From CALOCY01 sp942491975 (GTDB taxonomy: Bacteria > Bacteroidota > Bacteroidia > Bacteroidales > Prolixibacteraceae), in the NCBI GenBank assembly GCA_942491975.1, contig CALOCY010000004.1:2356001-2420000 (forward strand): a stretch of DNA of 64,000 nt. The letters are read 5' to 3'. The notes beneath the pieces were generated by a model. It was not told the DNA's origin. It saw only the letters and a list, made by a program, of their open reading frames with translations, and searched no databases. A program made the translations under genes and the position numbers. Positions within the stretch are counted from its first letter, which is position 1. The number at the start of each line of letters is the position of its first letter. This document shows, one piece after another, positions 26,210 through 36,472 of this stretch.

Positions 26210-27631
26210 TTACAACCGTTCCAAACGGCTTGAATCAAGCTTTAAGAATATAAATAACAAAATAGTGAATGACCATAAGGATGACCCGCCATAACTAAAA
26301 AATGGCAACGGAATACCAATCACCGGGGCCAATTTAATGGTCATGCCAATATTTATTGCAAAATGGAAAAACAAGATACACACTACAACATAACCATACA
26401 CACGGCTAAACACTGACCGTTGCCGTTCGGCAAGAAATAAAAGCCTTAAAAACAGGATCAGGAACAAAATATTAATTGTAATTGTTCCGATAAACCCCCA
26501 CTCTTCACCAACCGTACAAAAAATAAAATCGGTACTCTGTTCCGGCACAAAATCAAATTTTGTTTGCGTCCCCCTCAAAAATCCTTTCCCACTCAATCCT
26601 CCCGAGCCAATAGCAATCATTGATTGGTGAGTATTCCATCCCACACCTAACGGGTCAGATTTCTTTCCCAACAACACTTCTATCCGGTTTTGCTGATGCG
26701 GCTCAAGTATATTATTGAACGCATAATCAACAACGTTTGTAAACAATAGTGCGGCAAAAAAGACCCCTATAATAAGTGCCAGTCTCGATAGTTTCTGCCG
26801 AAACGCTGTAACAATTAAACCAAGCCCGACAAGTATTGAGCTGGCCAATAATTCATGCATTACACTAAATTTATTGCCGGTTATCTGATCAATGCCCCAT
26901 GCCACCGCAAAAACAGTCGCTGTAGTAAATAACAACTTAAACATATTCTTTAAGTCACCCTCAATCACCCCGTACGCAATAAAACTACCCAACACTATAA
27001 ACAGCAATACATTCATTGCAGGCAACAGTAAAACCATAATAAACAGGATGGCCATCAATAATCCAAAAAAGATTACTACTCCCGATAACCCCTCTCTAAA
27101 CAAGACTAAAATAAGTGCAGCATAGACCAGTGCTGAACCTGTATCGTTTTGCAACAGGATAAGCCCCATAGGCAATCCAATCAAAAATACGACTGATACC
27201 AGTGATTTAAACCGGTGTATCTTAAAATTGAATTTGCTAAGCAATTTTGCAAGTGCCAATCCGGTAGCAAATTTTGCAAATTCCGAAGGCTGGATGCGAA
27301 AATCCCCCATCTCAATCCACGATTTTGCCCCCTTTATTTCGGTTCCAATCAGGAGTACTGCAACAAGAGACAGTATGGTAATAATATAAAATGGATAGGC
27401 AAAAGCAACATAGAATTTACTGTCGACAACCAACACGAAGAATGCGATAATAATTGCTGCCCCTATCCACAGCATCTGTTTGCCGTAGCGTTGGCTTATA
27501 TCCAATATACTGTGGTGCTCTTCGTTGTAAACCGCAGCATAAATATTTACCCAGCCAAGCAATACCATTACCAGATACAGCACAACGGTTGTCCAGTCAA
27601 TATTTGCCCAAACATTATTTCTTCGTGTCAC
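26210..27631 (-). CDS. rodA: Rod-shape-determining SEDS glycosyltransferase RodA
   Basis: About 473 residues, with around ten membrane helices. SEDS-family peptidoglycan polymerase that works with PBP2 in side-wall growth. The family end IPLPFFSYGGSSL and the region WVNIYAAV ... GKQMLWIG are present, plus LQNDTGSAL in the middle. The GTG at 27631, one base past the PBP2 stop, is the preferred start (TRRNNVWANIDWT follows). A TTG at 27652 inside the PBP2 gene would add seven residues. The central part (about 215-320) is longer than in E. coli RodA, as in other Bacteroidetes. Last gene of the purH-mre-mrd cluster. Confidence 0.93.
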   Translation of the reverse strand: MTRRNNVWANIDWTTVVLYLVMVLLGWVNIYAAVYNEEHHSILDISQRYGKQMLWIGAAIIIAFFVLVVDSKFYVAFAYPFYIITILSLVAVLLIGTEIKGAKSWIEMGDFRIQPSEFAKFATGLALAKLLSKFNFKIHRFKSLVSVVFLIGLPMGLILLQNDTGSALVYAALILVLFREGLSGVVIFFGLLMAILFIMVLLLPAMNVLLFIVLGSFIAYGVIEGDLKNMFKLLFTTATVFAVAWGIDQITGNKFSVMHELLASSILVGLGLIVTAFRQKLSRLALIIGVFFAALLFTNVVDYAFNNILEPHQQNRIEVLLGKKSDPLGVGWNTHQSMIAIGSGGLSGKGFLRGTQTKFDFVPEQSTDFIFCTVGEEWGFIGTITINILFLILFLRLLFLAERQRSVFSRVYGYVVVCILFFHFAINIGMTIKLAPVIGIPLPFFSYGGSSLWSFTILLFIFLKLDSSRLERL

Positions 27632-27632
27632 G

Positions 27633-29459
27633 TTAGTTCTCTTTTGTATCAACAGTATTGATCAAATTCATCTCAAGCATCCGTTTCTCCAGATATTTTC
27701 TATACTTCCCTATTGAATCTGTAAGGTATTTTTCCATCATAAGGGAAGCAATAGGAGCTGCATAAGTCGAACCATATCCTGAGTTTTCAACAACTACACT
27801 TATAGCAATCCGGGGCTCATCTTTAGGCGCAAAGCCTATAAACAATGAATGGTCCTCGCCATGGGGATTCTCAACAGTCCCTGTTTTACCACAAAAAGCC
27901 AATGCCTTATTGTCATAGTATTTTGCCGTTCCTATGGCTCCCGAGTATACCCGTCTCATCCCCTCAACAACAGGTTGAAAATTTACGGAATCAACTGCCG
28001 TGTATTTCTGTTCTTTATATCTCATGGAGATATTCCCCGTCTCGTCAATACCCTTAACAATATGAGGGATAAAATAGTACCCTCTGTTGGCAATCGTAGC
28101 AGCTTCATTGGCCATGTGTAAAGGGCTAAACAACAACTCGCCCTGCCCTATTGCCAACGACCGTACCGTAATGGCACGCCAGCCCTTTTCTCCATAATGC
28201 CTGGTATAAAATGCATTATCCGGCACATAACCATCAGCCTGATAAGGTAAATCAATACCCAACCGCTTTCCAAAACCAAAACTTTTCACATGCCTGACCC
28301 AGTTTTCATATCCTTTTTGGGTACCATCTTTATCGACAACACGCTTGAAAGCCTGCCAAAAAAATGGATTACATGAAGTTTCAATGGCTGTAATCACCCC
28401 CAATGGGGAAATATGATTGTGTGTACACCTGATCGGGCGGCTAACCGGACCATAACATGAAAAACTTGATCGCAACGAGATTGCACCGGTTTGCAGTGCT
28501 ACGGCAGCATTTATCGGTTTAAAAGTGGAGCCGGGAGGGTATAACCCCAATAATGCCCTGTTGTTTAACGGATCCAGGCTATCGGTCAACAGTTTTGAGA
28601 AGTTCTTTCCCCTCACACGCCCAACCAAAAGATTGGGGTCATACGAAGGACTGCTTACCAGGCACAGTACTTCGCCCGTAGAAGGTTCTATAACAACGAT
28701 AGACCCTTTCTTATTTTGCATCAGCAATTCACCGTACTCCTGCAGTTCTGAATCAATCGTAAGAAAAATATTCCCCCCCCTGACAGCAAAAGTATCAAGT
28801 TCACCACTACGATAACTATCTTTTATGCGGTTATGTACATCTACAAGGTAGTAATTCACCCCTTTTTGCCCCCTCAACTTCTCCTCATAAGCCATTTCAA
28901 CACCATTAAGCCCAATGTAGTCGCCAGCATTGTAGTACTTATCCCTCTCTACAATACCTGGATTTACTTCTCCTACATCACCCAATATGTGTGCTGCAAT
29001 CTTCTTCGGATACTCTCTCAGGGTACGAATCTGCACATAGAAGCCCGGGAATTTATGCAATTTCTCTTGCAGAACTGCATATTGATCAGATGATATTTGA
29101 CTGACCAACACTGATGGTTTATACTTGGAATACTCTTTGGCCTTGTCTAGCTGACCTATAAAATATTCCGGGGTAACATCCAGTATCTTACAAATATCAA
29201 GTGTGTCAAATGCTTTTACCTCCCTGGGGGTCACAAGCAGATCATACGCAGCCTGGTTATAAACCAATAATTCGCCATTGCGGTCATATATCAATCCCCT
29301 GGAAGGATAGCTAATTACCTTCCTGAGAATATTTTCTGTTGCATATTGTTTGTATTCCGGATTAAGTACCTGTAACCGAAAAAGCTTAACAACAAAGATT
29401 AAAACAACAAAAACAAAAATACCCCCAATGATGTATTTACGTTTTGCGAACAAATTCAC
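27633..29459 (-). CDS. mrdA: Penicillin-binding protein 2 (transpeptidase)
   Basis: A 608-residue class B PBP, cross-linking peptidoglycan in rod elongation with RodA. One N-terminal helix (9-26) is followed by the PBP dimer domain and the transpeptidase domain with S311-T-F-K, S362-C-N and K525-T-G-T. A run of eight G residues in the coding strand (opposite C residues at about 28772-28779) encodes R-G-G around residues 227-229, a potential slippage site. The gene sits between mreD (9-base gap) and rodA. Confidence 0.96.
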   Translation of the reverse strand: MNLFAKRKYIIGGIFVFVVLIFVVKLFRLQVLNPEYKQYATENILRKVISYPSRGLIYDRNGELLVYNQAAYDLLVTPREVKAFDTLDICKILDVTPEYFIGQLDKAKEYSKYKPSVLVSQISSDQYAVLQEKLHKFPGFYVQIRTLREYPKKIAAHILGDVGEVNPGIVERDKYYNAGDYIGLNGVEMAYEEKLRGQKGVNYYLVDVHNRIKDSYRSGELDTFAVRGGNIFLTIDSELQEYGELLMQNKKGSIVVIEPSTGEVLCLVSSPSYDPNLLVGRVRGKNFSKLLTDSLDPLNNRALLGLYPPGSTFKPINAAVALQTGAISLRSSFSCYGPVSRPIRCTHNHISPLGVITAIETSCNPFFWQAFKRVVDKDGTQKGYENWVRHVKSFGFGKRLGIDLPYQADGYVPDNAFYTRHYGEKGWRAITVRSLAIGQGELLFSPLHMANEAATIANRGYYFIPHIVKGIDETGNISMRYKEQKYTAVDSVNFQPVVEGMRRVYSGAIGTAKYYDNKALAFCGKTGTVENPHGEDHSLFIGFAPKDEPRIAISVVVENSGYGSTYAAPIASLMMEKYLTDSIGKYRKYLEKRMLEMNLINTVDTKEN

Positions 29460-29468
29460 CCCGATTTT

Positions 29469-29975
29469 TTATTTCCTGAAGAACAGGTATTGAAATATTA
29501 CAATCAACAATATTGAAAACACAGTACTGGCCAGTATCCTTAACAGGGTATCAAATATTCCGGTTAAAGTAAACGCTTCGGCAAAAAACAGAAACGAATG
29601 ATGAAACAGCACCATGATAACAATATAGCGAAAAAACCAATTAAATCCGTAGTTATAAATTCGGGGAGCCTTTCCTGATTCATACTCTTCCCTGCTTGAT
29701 AACAGGCCAAGCACCTTCGGGCGAATAAACGCAGCAAAAACAGTAGCCGATGCATGAATGCCCGGCGTACTGGAAAAGACATCAATGGTAATACCGGTAA
29801 AAAATCCAAGTAACAAAAGCAGGTACGGGGATATTTCTATGGGAAGCAACAGTATAAACAAAATATACACAAAAGGATTAATCAAACCACTGAGCTGGAT
29901 GTTGTTGAGGATCAGCACCTGTACAAGCACCAAACTCACAAACATCAACAAATATCTCAGTAGTTCTTTAATCAT
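29469..29975 (-). CDS. mreD: Rod shape-determining protein MreD
   Basis: A 168-residue inner-membrane protein with about five helices. It is poorly conserved in sequence but has the right length and position between mreC and mrdA, and a PFVYILFILLLPIEISPY start typical of MreD in this phylum. It is part of the elongasome linking MreB filaments with peptidoglycan synthesis. Its start overlaps the mreC stop by eight bases, so translation is coupled. Confidence 0.88.
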   Translation of the reverse strand: MIKELLRYLLMFVSLVLVQVLILNNIQLSGLINPFVYILFILLLPIEISPYLLLLLGFFTGITIDVFSSTPGIHASATVFAAFIRPKVLGLLSSREEYESGKAPRIYNYGFNWFFRYIVIMVLFHHSFLFFAEAFTLTGIFDTLLRILASTVFSILLIVIFQYLFFRK

Positions 29976-30798
29976 TCTCTATTCCCCTCTCAAGTTCTTT
30001 TTGCTCTTCCCTGAATACATTATTTATCACATTCACATGCGATAGCCGGTTAAAGTTGATAAAAAGTTCCAGTTGAATTGTATAAAAATTACTCCCTTGA
30101 TCCAAATCTATCTTTGAAACCATACCAATAGGGATATTTTCAGGAAAAATGGCAGAAAACCCACTGGTAACAATTGTGTCGCCAAGCGTTACATTTACAT
30201 TAAACGGCATTTCGCCCAATACCACCTTTCTAAAATCTTTTCCATCCCAATATACAGAGCCTTTATCACCTGTTTTTTTGAGTTTGGCACTGATCCGGAG
30301 CCTTTTGTTCAACAATGAAATAGCCGTAGCATAATTGGCCGAGACGTTAATTACTTTTCCCACCACCCCTTCAACACATACAACCCCCATATCAACCTCG
30401 ACACCTTCATTCCGGCCTTTATCAAGCGTTAAGTAGTTATTTTGCCTGTTAGTCGAGTTGTTAATTACCCTGGCAGGGATAAAAACATTTTGGGCAATGA
30501 CAGAATCAGAATAGAACTCCTGCGCCAATGTTTCCGAATCAACATCTTTCATGTGAAGAAGGGTACGTAAACGTGCGTTTTCTTCAACCAACTGGCCATT
30601 CACTTTTTTCAGCGAAAAATAGCTTACAACACGATTATATCCATCATAAATACCTGCAGTAACTACATTGCTGGAATTTAACACCTTAACTTTATGATAA
30701 TTATTGTAATTGATCATCAAAACCAGACATACTGCTTCGAGGATCAAAAAAAGGATAAAATTAAAATGCTTAAGTAGAAACCGCAATAAATTTCTCAT
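29968..30798 (-). CDS. mreC: Rod shape-determining protein MreC
   Basis: A 276-residue bitopic inner-membrane protein. One helix near residues 11-30 is followed by a coiled-coil stretch (about 60-85, KKVNGQLVEENARLRTLL) and the periplasmic beta-rich domain (from about 105) that contacts PBP2. It lies 33 bases after mreB and overlaps mreD by eight bases. Confidence 0.93.
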   Translation of the reverse strand: MRNLLRFLLKHFNFILFLILEAVCLVLMINYNNYHKVKVLNSSNVVTAGIYDGYNRVVSYFSLKKVNGQLVEENARLRTLLHMKDVDSETLAQEFYSDSVIAQNVFIPARVINNSTNRQNNYLTLDKGRNEGVEVDMGVVCVEGVVGKVINVSANYATAISLLNKRLRISAKLKKTGDKGSVYWDGKDFRKVVLGEMPFNVNVTLGDTIVTSGFSAIFPENIPIGMVSKIDLDQGSNFYTIQLELFINFNRLSHVNVINNVFREEQKELERGIEND

Positions 30799-30831
30799 AC
30801 CCTTTTATAAAAGGAACCCTTTCCTTCATTA

Positions 30832-31854
30832 CTAACGAATAAGGAAAGAGAACTTATCTACATTTTTTAGTGCAATACCTGTTCCACGCGCAACAGCCCT
30901 GAGCGGATCTTCTGCAATATGGAAAGGTATTTTTATTTTATCGGTTAAACGTTTATCTAATCCCCGGAGCAAAGCACCACCCCCGGCCAGCCATATACCG
31001 CGGTTCACAATATCTGCATACAATTCGGGAGGGGTCTGCTCCAATGCACTTAAGATGGCTGTTTCAATCTTTGATATTGATTTATCCAGACAGTGCGAGA
31101 TCTCCTGAAAACTTACCGGTACCTCAATGGGCAATGCTGTCATCTGGTTAGGTCCCTGAACGATATAGTCACTGGGGGCACCTTCCAGTTCAGGAAGTGC
31201 CGCACCCACGTTGATTTTAATATCTTCAGCTGTACGTTCCCCGATTTTTATGTTGTGCTGGTGCCTCATGTACTCCATAATATCCATAGTCAGGTCATCA
31301 CCAGCAATACGTATCGATTTATTGGTTACAATACCCCCCAGTGAGATTACAGCAATCTCAGTAGTGCCACCACCAATATCAACAACCATATTCCCTTCGG
31401 GAGCTTCTACATCAATACCAATTCCAATGGCCGCAGCCATTGGCTCATAAATCATATACACCTCGCGCCCGCCTGCATGTTCCGATGAATCACGTACTGC
31501 ACGCAATTCAACTTCGGTACTGCCCGAAGGGATACAAACCACCATTTTTAACGCCGGAGAAAACCACTTACTGTTGTGGTTGATCATCTTTATCATACCG
31601 CGTATCATCTGTTCCGCAGCATTAAAGTCGGCAATCACCCCGTCACGTAAAGGCCTTATTGTCCGCAGGTTAGCATGAGTTTTCCCCTGCATCTGCCTTG
31701 CTTTCTCTCCCACAGCAACCACCTTCTCCGACTTCATGTCTATTGCAACAATCGATGGTTCATCTACAACAATCTTATCATTGACAATAATAATGGTGTT
31801 AGCAGTACCAAGGTCAATTGCTATTTCCTGAGTTAAAAACGAAAACATTCCCAT
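30832..31854 (-). CDS. mreB: Rod shape-determining actin homologue MreB
   Basis: A 340-residue MreB that forms membrane-bound filaments guiding side-wall synthesis. Actin-fold nucleotide motifs are clear: DLGTANT near residue 15, VDIGGGTTEIAVIS near 162, and the GGGALLRG motif near 292. The N-terminal MGMFSFLTQE can insert in the membrane. The gene lies 50 bases downstream of purH and starts the mreBCD-mrdA-rodA series. Confidence 0.97.
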   Translation of the reverse strand: MGMFSFLTQEIAIDLGTANTIIIVNDKIVVDEPSIVAIDMKSEKVVAVGEKARQMQGKTHANLRTIRPLRDGVIADFNAAEQMIRGMIKMINHNSKWFSPALKMVVCIPSGSTEVELRAVRDSSEHAGGREVYMIYEPMAAAIGIGIDVEAPEGNMVVDIGGGTTEIAVISLGGIVTNKSIRIAGDDLTMDIMEYMRHQHNIKIGERTAEDIKINVGAALPELEGAPSDYIVQGPNQMTALPIEVPVSFQEISHCLDKSISKIETAILSALEQTPPELYADIVNRGIWLAGGGALLRGLDKRLTDKIKIPFHIAEDPLRAVARGTGIALKNVDKFSFLIR

Positions 31855-31904
31855 CTTAAAATGCCCTTAAGTTTAGTTTGAACCGCCAACAGGCAGTTGT
31901 TTAT

Positions 31905-33428
31905 TTAATGTTTAAAGTGGCGGACACCGGTTAGTACCATCGCCATATTATGTTCATTACAAAAATCGATCGAATCTTTATCACGAATTGACCCTCCCGG
32001 CTGAATCACACACTCTATCCCTTCGGCATGCGCTATTTCGACACAGTCAGAGAAGGGGAAAAATGCATCTGATGACATCACCGCACCATTTAAGTCGAAA
32101 TCAAAACTCTTAGCTTTCTCAATAGCATGCTTCAGCGCATCAACCCTTGATGTTTGCCCTACGCCACTCGCAATCAATTGTTTATTTTTTGCCAGCACAA
32201 TCGTATTCGACTTCGAGTTTTTTACCAGCTTATTGGCAAAAAGCAGGTCTTCGACCTGTTGTGTTACCGGTATTTTTTTCGTTGCCGGTATGAGGTCTTC
32301 CGCAACCTCTGTTTTCATATCCTTATCCTGAAACAGCACACCATTCAGGATGGTACGGTATTGCGCCTTTTCAGCTATCGTCTCTTTCTGAATAAGAATA
32401 ATCCTGTTTTTCTTCGTTTTCAGTATTTCCAAAGCTCCTTCACTGTAAGAAGGGGCAATTACCACCTCAAAAAACAATTTATTCATCTCTTCAGCCTCAG
32501 CTGTATCTATTTCCCGATTGGTAACAATAATCCCGCCAAATGCAGATATTGGGTCTCCGGCCAATGCCGCTGTCCATGCATCCAAAAGATTGTCCCGCGA
32601 GGCACATCCACAAGCATTATTGTGCTTTAATATGGCAATGGTAGGGTCTTCATACTCTTCAATCAATACCACTGCCGCATCAATATCGAGCAGGTTGTTG
32701 TATGAAATCTCCTTACCATGCAATTGATCGAACATATCATTAAGCTTGCCATAGAAAATACCTTGCTGATGAGGGTTCTCCCCATAACGCAATACTTTAG
32801 CTTCATTATAACTCTCCCTGAAAAGTTCATTTGAGCCACCAGAAAAATAGTTATAAATCGCCGTATCATAGTGCGATGAAACAGCAAATGCTTTTGATGC
32901 AAAATACCTGCGATCATCCATATCGGATTCTCCACCTTTTTCTGTCAATAGGCTGAACAGGTCATCGTATTGTCCTTTCGAAGGAACAATAATCACATCT
33001 TTATAATTTTTGGCTGCCGCCCTGATGAGTGATATGCCCCCAATATCTATTTTTTCAATGATTTCTTGTTCTCCTGCACCAGAAGCCACGGTCTCTTCAA
33101 ATGGGTACAAGTCAACAATTACCAAGTCTATCTCAGGAATATCATACTCTTGTAATTGTTGCACATCTCCTTTATTATCACGTCGTGAAAGGATCCCTCC
33201 AAACACTTTGGGATGCAGTGTTTTTACGCGTCCTCCCAAAATGGAAGGATAAGAAGTCAAATCTTCAACCGCTGTTACCGAAATATTCAACCCTTCAATA
33301 AAAGTTTTCGTTCCTCCTGTCGAATAAATATTGATGCCTAGCTCATCTAATTTTTTTACGATTACATCCAATCTGTCTTTATGATAAACAGAGATTAAGG
33401 CCGAATTGATTCTTTTTAAGGTGTTCAT
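31905..33428 (-). CDS. purH: Bifunctional AICAR transformylase / IMP cyclohydrolase
   Basis: A 507-residue PurH performing the last two steps of IMP synthesis. The N-terminal MGS-like cyclohydrolase domain (about 1-200) contains YSTGGT and VKTLHPKVFGGIL. The C-terminal transformylase domain contains GENPHQQGIFYG, KHNNACGCAS and the end MVLTGVRHFKH. It heads the mre cluster, an order seen in other Bacteroidetes, so shape genes and purine synthesis may share a promoter. Confidence 0.97.
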   Translation of the reverse strand: MNTLKRINSALISVYHKDRLDVIVKKLDELGINIYSTGGTKTFIEGLNISVTAVEDLTSYPSILGGRVKTLHPKVFGGILSRRDNKGDVQQLQEYDIPEIDLVIVDLYPFEETVASGAGEQEIIEKIDIGGISLIRAAAKNYKDVIIVPSKGQYDDLFSLLTEKGGESDMDDRRYFASKAFAVSSHYDTAIYNYFSGGSNELFRESYNEAKVLRYGENPHQQGIFYGKLNDMFDQLHGKEISYNNLLDIDAAVVLIEEYEDPTIAILKHNNACGCASRDNLLDAWTAALAGDPISAFGGIIVTNREIDTAEAEEMNKLFFEVVIAPSYSEGALEILKTKKNRIILIQKETIAEKAQYRTILNGVLFQDKDMKTEVAEDLIPATKKIPVTQQVEDLLFANKLVKNSKSNTIVLAKNKQLIASGVGQTSRVDALKHAIEKAKSFDFDLNGAVMSSDAFFPFSDCVEIAHAEGIECVIQPGGSIRDKDSIDFCNEHNMAMVLTGVRHFKH

Positions 33429-33452
33429 TTATAGTGATTTATATTTTGATCA

Positions 33453-33460
33453 CAAAATTA
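33453..33460 (-). promoter_or_regulatory. Possible -7 box for purH-mre
   Basis: Minus-strand TAATTTTG matches TAnnTTTG, 25 bases before the purH start. No clear -33 TTG. The rest of the 246-base gap has only an inverted repeat atttctag/ctagaaat (33533-33566) in a tagattt-rich stretch. Confidence 0.4.
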
Positions 33461-33674
33461 ATAAATTAGGCGCATTTTTTACCCCATTGAGGGAATTGTT
33501 TTTGAGAAGATCAATAAAAAATAGATTATTAGATTTCTAGACACTAGATTTTAGACAACTAGAAATTACTGCATTTCAATACCCAAGCACCCAACCATAC
33601 ATGTATTTACCTAAAAATCACACTAATAACAAAAAAGACAACACATTCATCATATAAAATCTTACACGCAAAAA

Positions 33675-34127
33675 CTACACGTATCTTGAGCCCTCTTGTG
33701 TCTCTTTATAGTAAGCTTCTGCCCCAATTCGTTTCATGCGATTATTTATCTTGATCCATCGCTGTTTTAAGTGCTCATCAAACCCCGTTTTATTACACGG
33801 AAATTCTGCACATTCAAAACAAAATGAGACACCTTTCAATTTGTAGCACTCCCTTACATTACAAGATTTAAATAGCTTACACACTGCTTTTCGACACCCT
33901 TCACATTCACCTGAAGAAAAATGGTCAAGCATTTCATCAAAGTCGGGATAGTTGGCAAAACAAGGCTCTTCCAGCAATTCTGTAAACCGTTTGGCATAAA
34001 CTTCAAAATTGCCTAGCGACTCTTTTAGCTTACCACTATATTTTCTTATATCTCCATGTTTGAATGCAAAACATTTCTCGCAGTTAATTCCACAAGGCCC
34101 TAATTTACTTTCAACATCGATATTCAT
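33675..34127 (-). CDS. DUF3795-type cysteine-rich protein
   Basis: A 150-residue cytoplasmic protein with the pattern CGINCEKC near the start and later CEGC, CKLFKSC, CYKLKG, CFECAEFPC, giving about 13 cysteines. This matches DUF3795, a small family of suspected zinc- or metal-binding proteins common in anaerobic bacteria and archaea. The biochemical role is unknown. It stands alone on the minus strand between purH and mgtE, with no obvious operon partner. Confidence 0.75.
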   Translation of the reverse strand: MNIDVESKLGPCGINCEKCFAFKHGDIRKYSGKLKESLGNFEVYAKRFTELLEEPCFANYPDFDEMLDHFSSGECEGCRKAVCKLFKSCNVRECYKLKGVSFCFECAEFPCNKTGFDEHLKQRWIKINNRMKRIGAEAYYKETQEGSRYV

Positions 34128-34254
34128 GATTTTTGGGTTTTAAATCAACTGTCTCGCAGTAAAACTGTCGAGATATAATTCGCCAAATTGTTTTTATAAC
34201 GCAACATGTGCAGGGAATATTACCCAAAAATCCCGGTTCGCGTTGTTGTCGGAA

Positions 34255-35610
34255 TCAAAATGCAAAAAACATGCTGGCAATCACAAAATACATAATCAAC
34301 CCCAAAATATCGTTGGTGGTTGTAATAAAAGGCCCGGTTGCCACTGCAGGGTCAATTTTAAATCTGTTTAAGAGTAAAGGAACAAATGTACCAAACAACG
34401 AGGCAAAAAGCATCACTGCAAACAACGAAAGGCTAACTGCCCATGTAAGGCTCATATCACCATCAAACAATAGATTATATGAAAATATACATGATGCCAG
34501 GACAAATGCAATTAAAAAGGCTACGGCCAGTTCTTTCAGTAATTTTCGCGAAGCACTTTCAATATCAGGGCTTCCGCTGGCCAGGCTTTGCACAACAATA
34601 GAAGACGACTGTACCCCTACATTACCTGCCATCGCTGCTATTAATGGAATAAACAGGGTGAGCTTAGGAAAAATTGCCAATTGACCTTCAAATGCACCAA
34701 TAACCTGTGCTCCCAAAATACCTCCCAGCAGGCCAATAAACAACCAGGGCAATCGCACACGGGTCAGGTTCCACACGCGGTCATTACGCTCAACATCACC
34801 TGAAATACCCGATACCATCTGGTAATCTTTTTCTGCCTCTTCGCGAATTACATCCACTACATCATCAAACGTGATACGTCCCATTAAGCGGCCAATAGAA
34901 TCGACTACAGGTATGGCTACAAGGTCATACTTTTCCAATATCTGTGCAACCTCTTCCTGTGGGGCATCGGTGCATACCGAAATAATATCATCATTGTATA
35001 TCTTCGATATTTTGGTTGATGTGGGATTAAGAATCAGCTTTTTTAATGACAAAATTCCTTTCAGCTTCAATGCATCGTCAACTACATACACATAATATAT
35101 CTCGTCAACATCTTCCGATTGATTGCCAATTTCCTTCAGACAGGTTTGTACCGTCCAGTTTTCGTTCACTACCACCAGCTCCTTGGCCATCAATCCCCCG
35201 GCAGTATCTTCATCATACCCCAACAAATCAATAATATCTCCGGCCTGCTCAACATCATCGATATTCGCCAGCACCTTTTCCTTCAACTCCTCCGAAAGGT
35301 CACCAATAACATCGGCAGCATCATCCGAATCCATATGCTCAATAAACTGACTGGCGATCAATTCAGGAGGTAATATTTCCAGGAAACGGCGCCGGTCATC
35401 TTCAGGTATTTCAACCAGTACATCTGATGCTTTATCGGCATCCAAAAGCAGGTATAAATACCGAGCCTCCTCCATGGATATCTCATCCATGATCTCAGCA
35501 ATGTCAGCCGGGTGGAGATCAATGACCTGCTCTTTTACCTTTGGGCTTTCATCTATTTCGATCAGCTCCTGAAGCTGAACCAGAAATTCTTTGGTTAATT
35601 CGAATTTCAT
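34255..35610 (-). CDS. mgtE: Magnesium transporter MgtE
   Basis: A 451-residue Mg2+ channel. The N-terminal MgtE_N domain (about 1-130, VIDLHPADIAEIMDE) is followed by two CBS domains (about 130-260) that sense cytosolic Mg2+. The five-helix pore (about 280-451) includes PLIAAMAGNVGVQSS and DPAVATGPFITTTND, which line the channel. The start lies 18 bases after rsmA, so the two are co-transcribed. Confidence 0.95.
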   Translation of the reverse strand: MKFELTKEFLVQLQELIEIDESPKVKEQVIDLHPADIAEIMDEISMEEARYLYLLLDADKASDVLVEIPEDDRRRFLEILPPELIASQFIEHMDSDDAADVIGDLSEELKEKVLANIDDVEQAGDIIDLLGYDEDTAGGLMAKELVVVNENWTVQTCLKEIGNQSEDVDEIYYVYVVDDALKLKGILSLKKLILNPTSTKISKIYNDDIISVCTDAPQEEVAQILEKYDLVAIPVVDSIGRLMGRITFDDVVDVIREEAEKDYQMVSGISGDVERNDRVWNLTRVRLPWLFIGLLGGILGAQVIGAFEGQLAIFPKLTLFIPLIAAMAGNVGVQSSSIVVQSLASGSPDIESASRKLLKELAVAFLIAFVLASCIFSYNLLFDGDMSLTWAVSLSLFAVMLFASLFGTFVPLLLNRFKIDPAVATGPFITTTNDILGLIMYFVIASMFFAF

Positions 35611-35628
35611 TTTTTAATCTCTTTATAT

Positions 35629-36402
35629 TTAACAGCGTTCAACCTGTTTTGTCAACTCAACAAAATCGGCAACAGAAAGTTGCTCCGGACGACTAGCTAA
35701 CAATTTCGGATCAACAGATGAGAGATCAATCCCCAATGGTTTCAACGAGTTTCGAAGGGTTTTTCTTCGTTGGTTAAATCCGGTTTTGACTACCCTGAAG
35801 AAAAGTTTTTCGTTACAATCCAGTTTTTCTGTTTTATTCCGTTCCAGTCTGATCACAGCAGATTTTACTTTCGGAGGAGGGATGAATACCTGTTCGTTTA
35901 CCGTAAACAGGTACTCAATCGTGTAAAAAGCCTGCAGCAATACACTCAGGATTCCGTAAGTTTTATTCCCCGGCAACGCAACAATACGCTCTGCCACCTC
36001 TTTCTGGATCATTCCCACTACTTCATCAACAATTGAGCGATTATCCAATGTTTTGAAAAAAATCTGACTGGAGATATTATACGGGAAATTACCTATAACC
36101 GAGATTTTTCCATGCGCAAAAGCAGCAAGGTCATATTTTAAAAAGTCACCTGAAATAATGTTGCCTGAAAGAGTCGGAAAATATTTTTGAAGATAATCAA
36201 CAGAATCTTTGTCTAATTCAATAACAGAAAGGGAATACGCTTCTTTTTCGATCAGAAATTGGGTCAACACACCCATGCCAGGCCCCACCTCAAGCACTTG
36301 TCTTGGAGCAGATCCCCGCAAGGCATCAACAATCTTTAAGGCAATATTCTTGTCTTTTAAAAAATGTTGGCCCAGGTTCTTTTTCGCCCGAACAACAGTC
36401 AT
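35629..36402 (-). CDS. rsmA: 16S rRNA dimethyladenosine transferase
   Basis: A 257-residue RsmA (KsgA) that dimethylates two adjacent adenosines near the 3-prime end of 16S rRNA. The SAM-binding motif EVGPGMG (38-44), the acidic IELDKD (61-66) and the catalytic N-F-P-Y at 105-108 (N-L-P-Y in most relatives) are all present. The start MTVVRAKKNLGQHFLKD is typical. First gene of an rsmA-mgtE pair. Confidence 0.95.
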   Translation of the reverse strand: MTVVRAKKNLGQHFLKDKNIALKIVDALRGSAPRQVLEVGPGMGVLTQFLIEKEAYSLSVIELDKDSVDYLQKYFPTLSGNIISGDFLKYDLAAFAHGKISVIGNFPYNISSQIFFKTLDNRSIVDEVVGMIQKEVAERIVALPGNKTYGILSVLLQAFYTIEYLFTVNEQVFIPPPKVKSAVIRLERNKTEKLDCNEKLFFRVVKTGFNQRRKTLRNSLKPLGIDLSSVDPKLLASRPEQLSVADFVELTKQVERC

Positions 36403-36464
36403 TTTTGTCGTCTTTTCCCATTTTCGATCCGGTAAAATTTCTCAAAAACCGATTCGTTTCAAAA

Positions 36465-36472
36465 CAAAAGTA
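36465..36472 (-). promoter_or_regulatory. Possible -7 box for rsmA-mgtE
   Basis: Minus-strand TACTTTTG matches TAnnTTTG, 62 bases before the rsmA start. A second candidate, TATATTTG, lies at 36509-36516. Both are in the 312-base divergent gap, which also holds the repeated leader at 36592. Confidence 0.4.
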
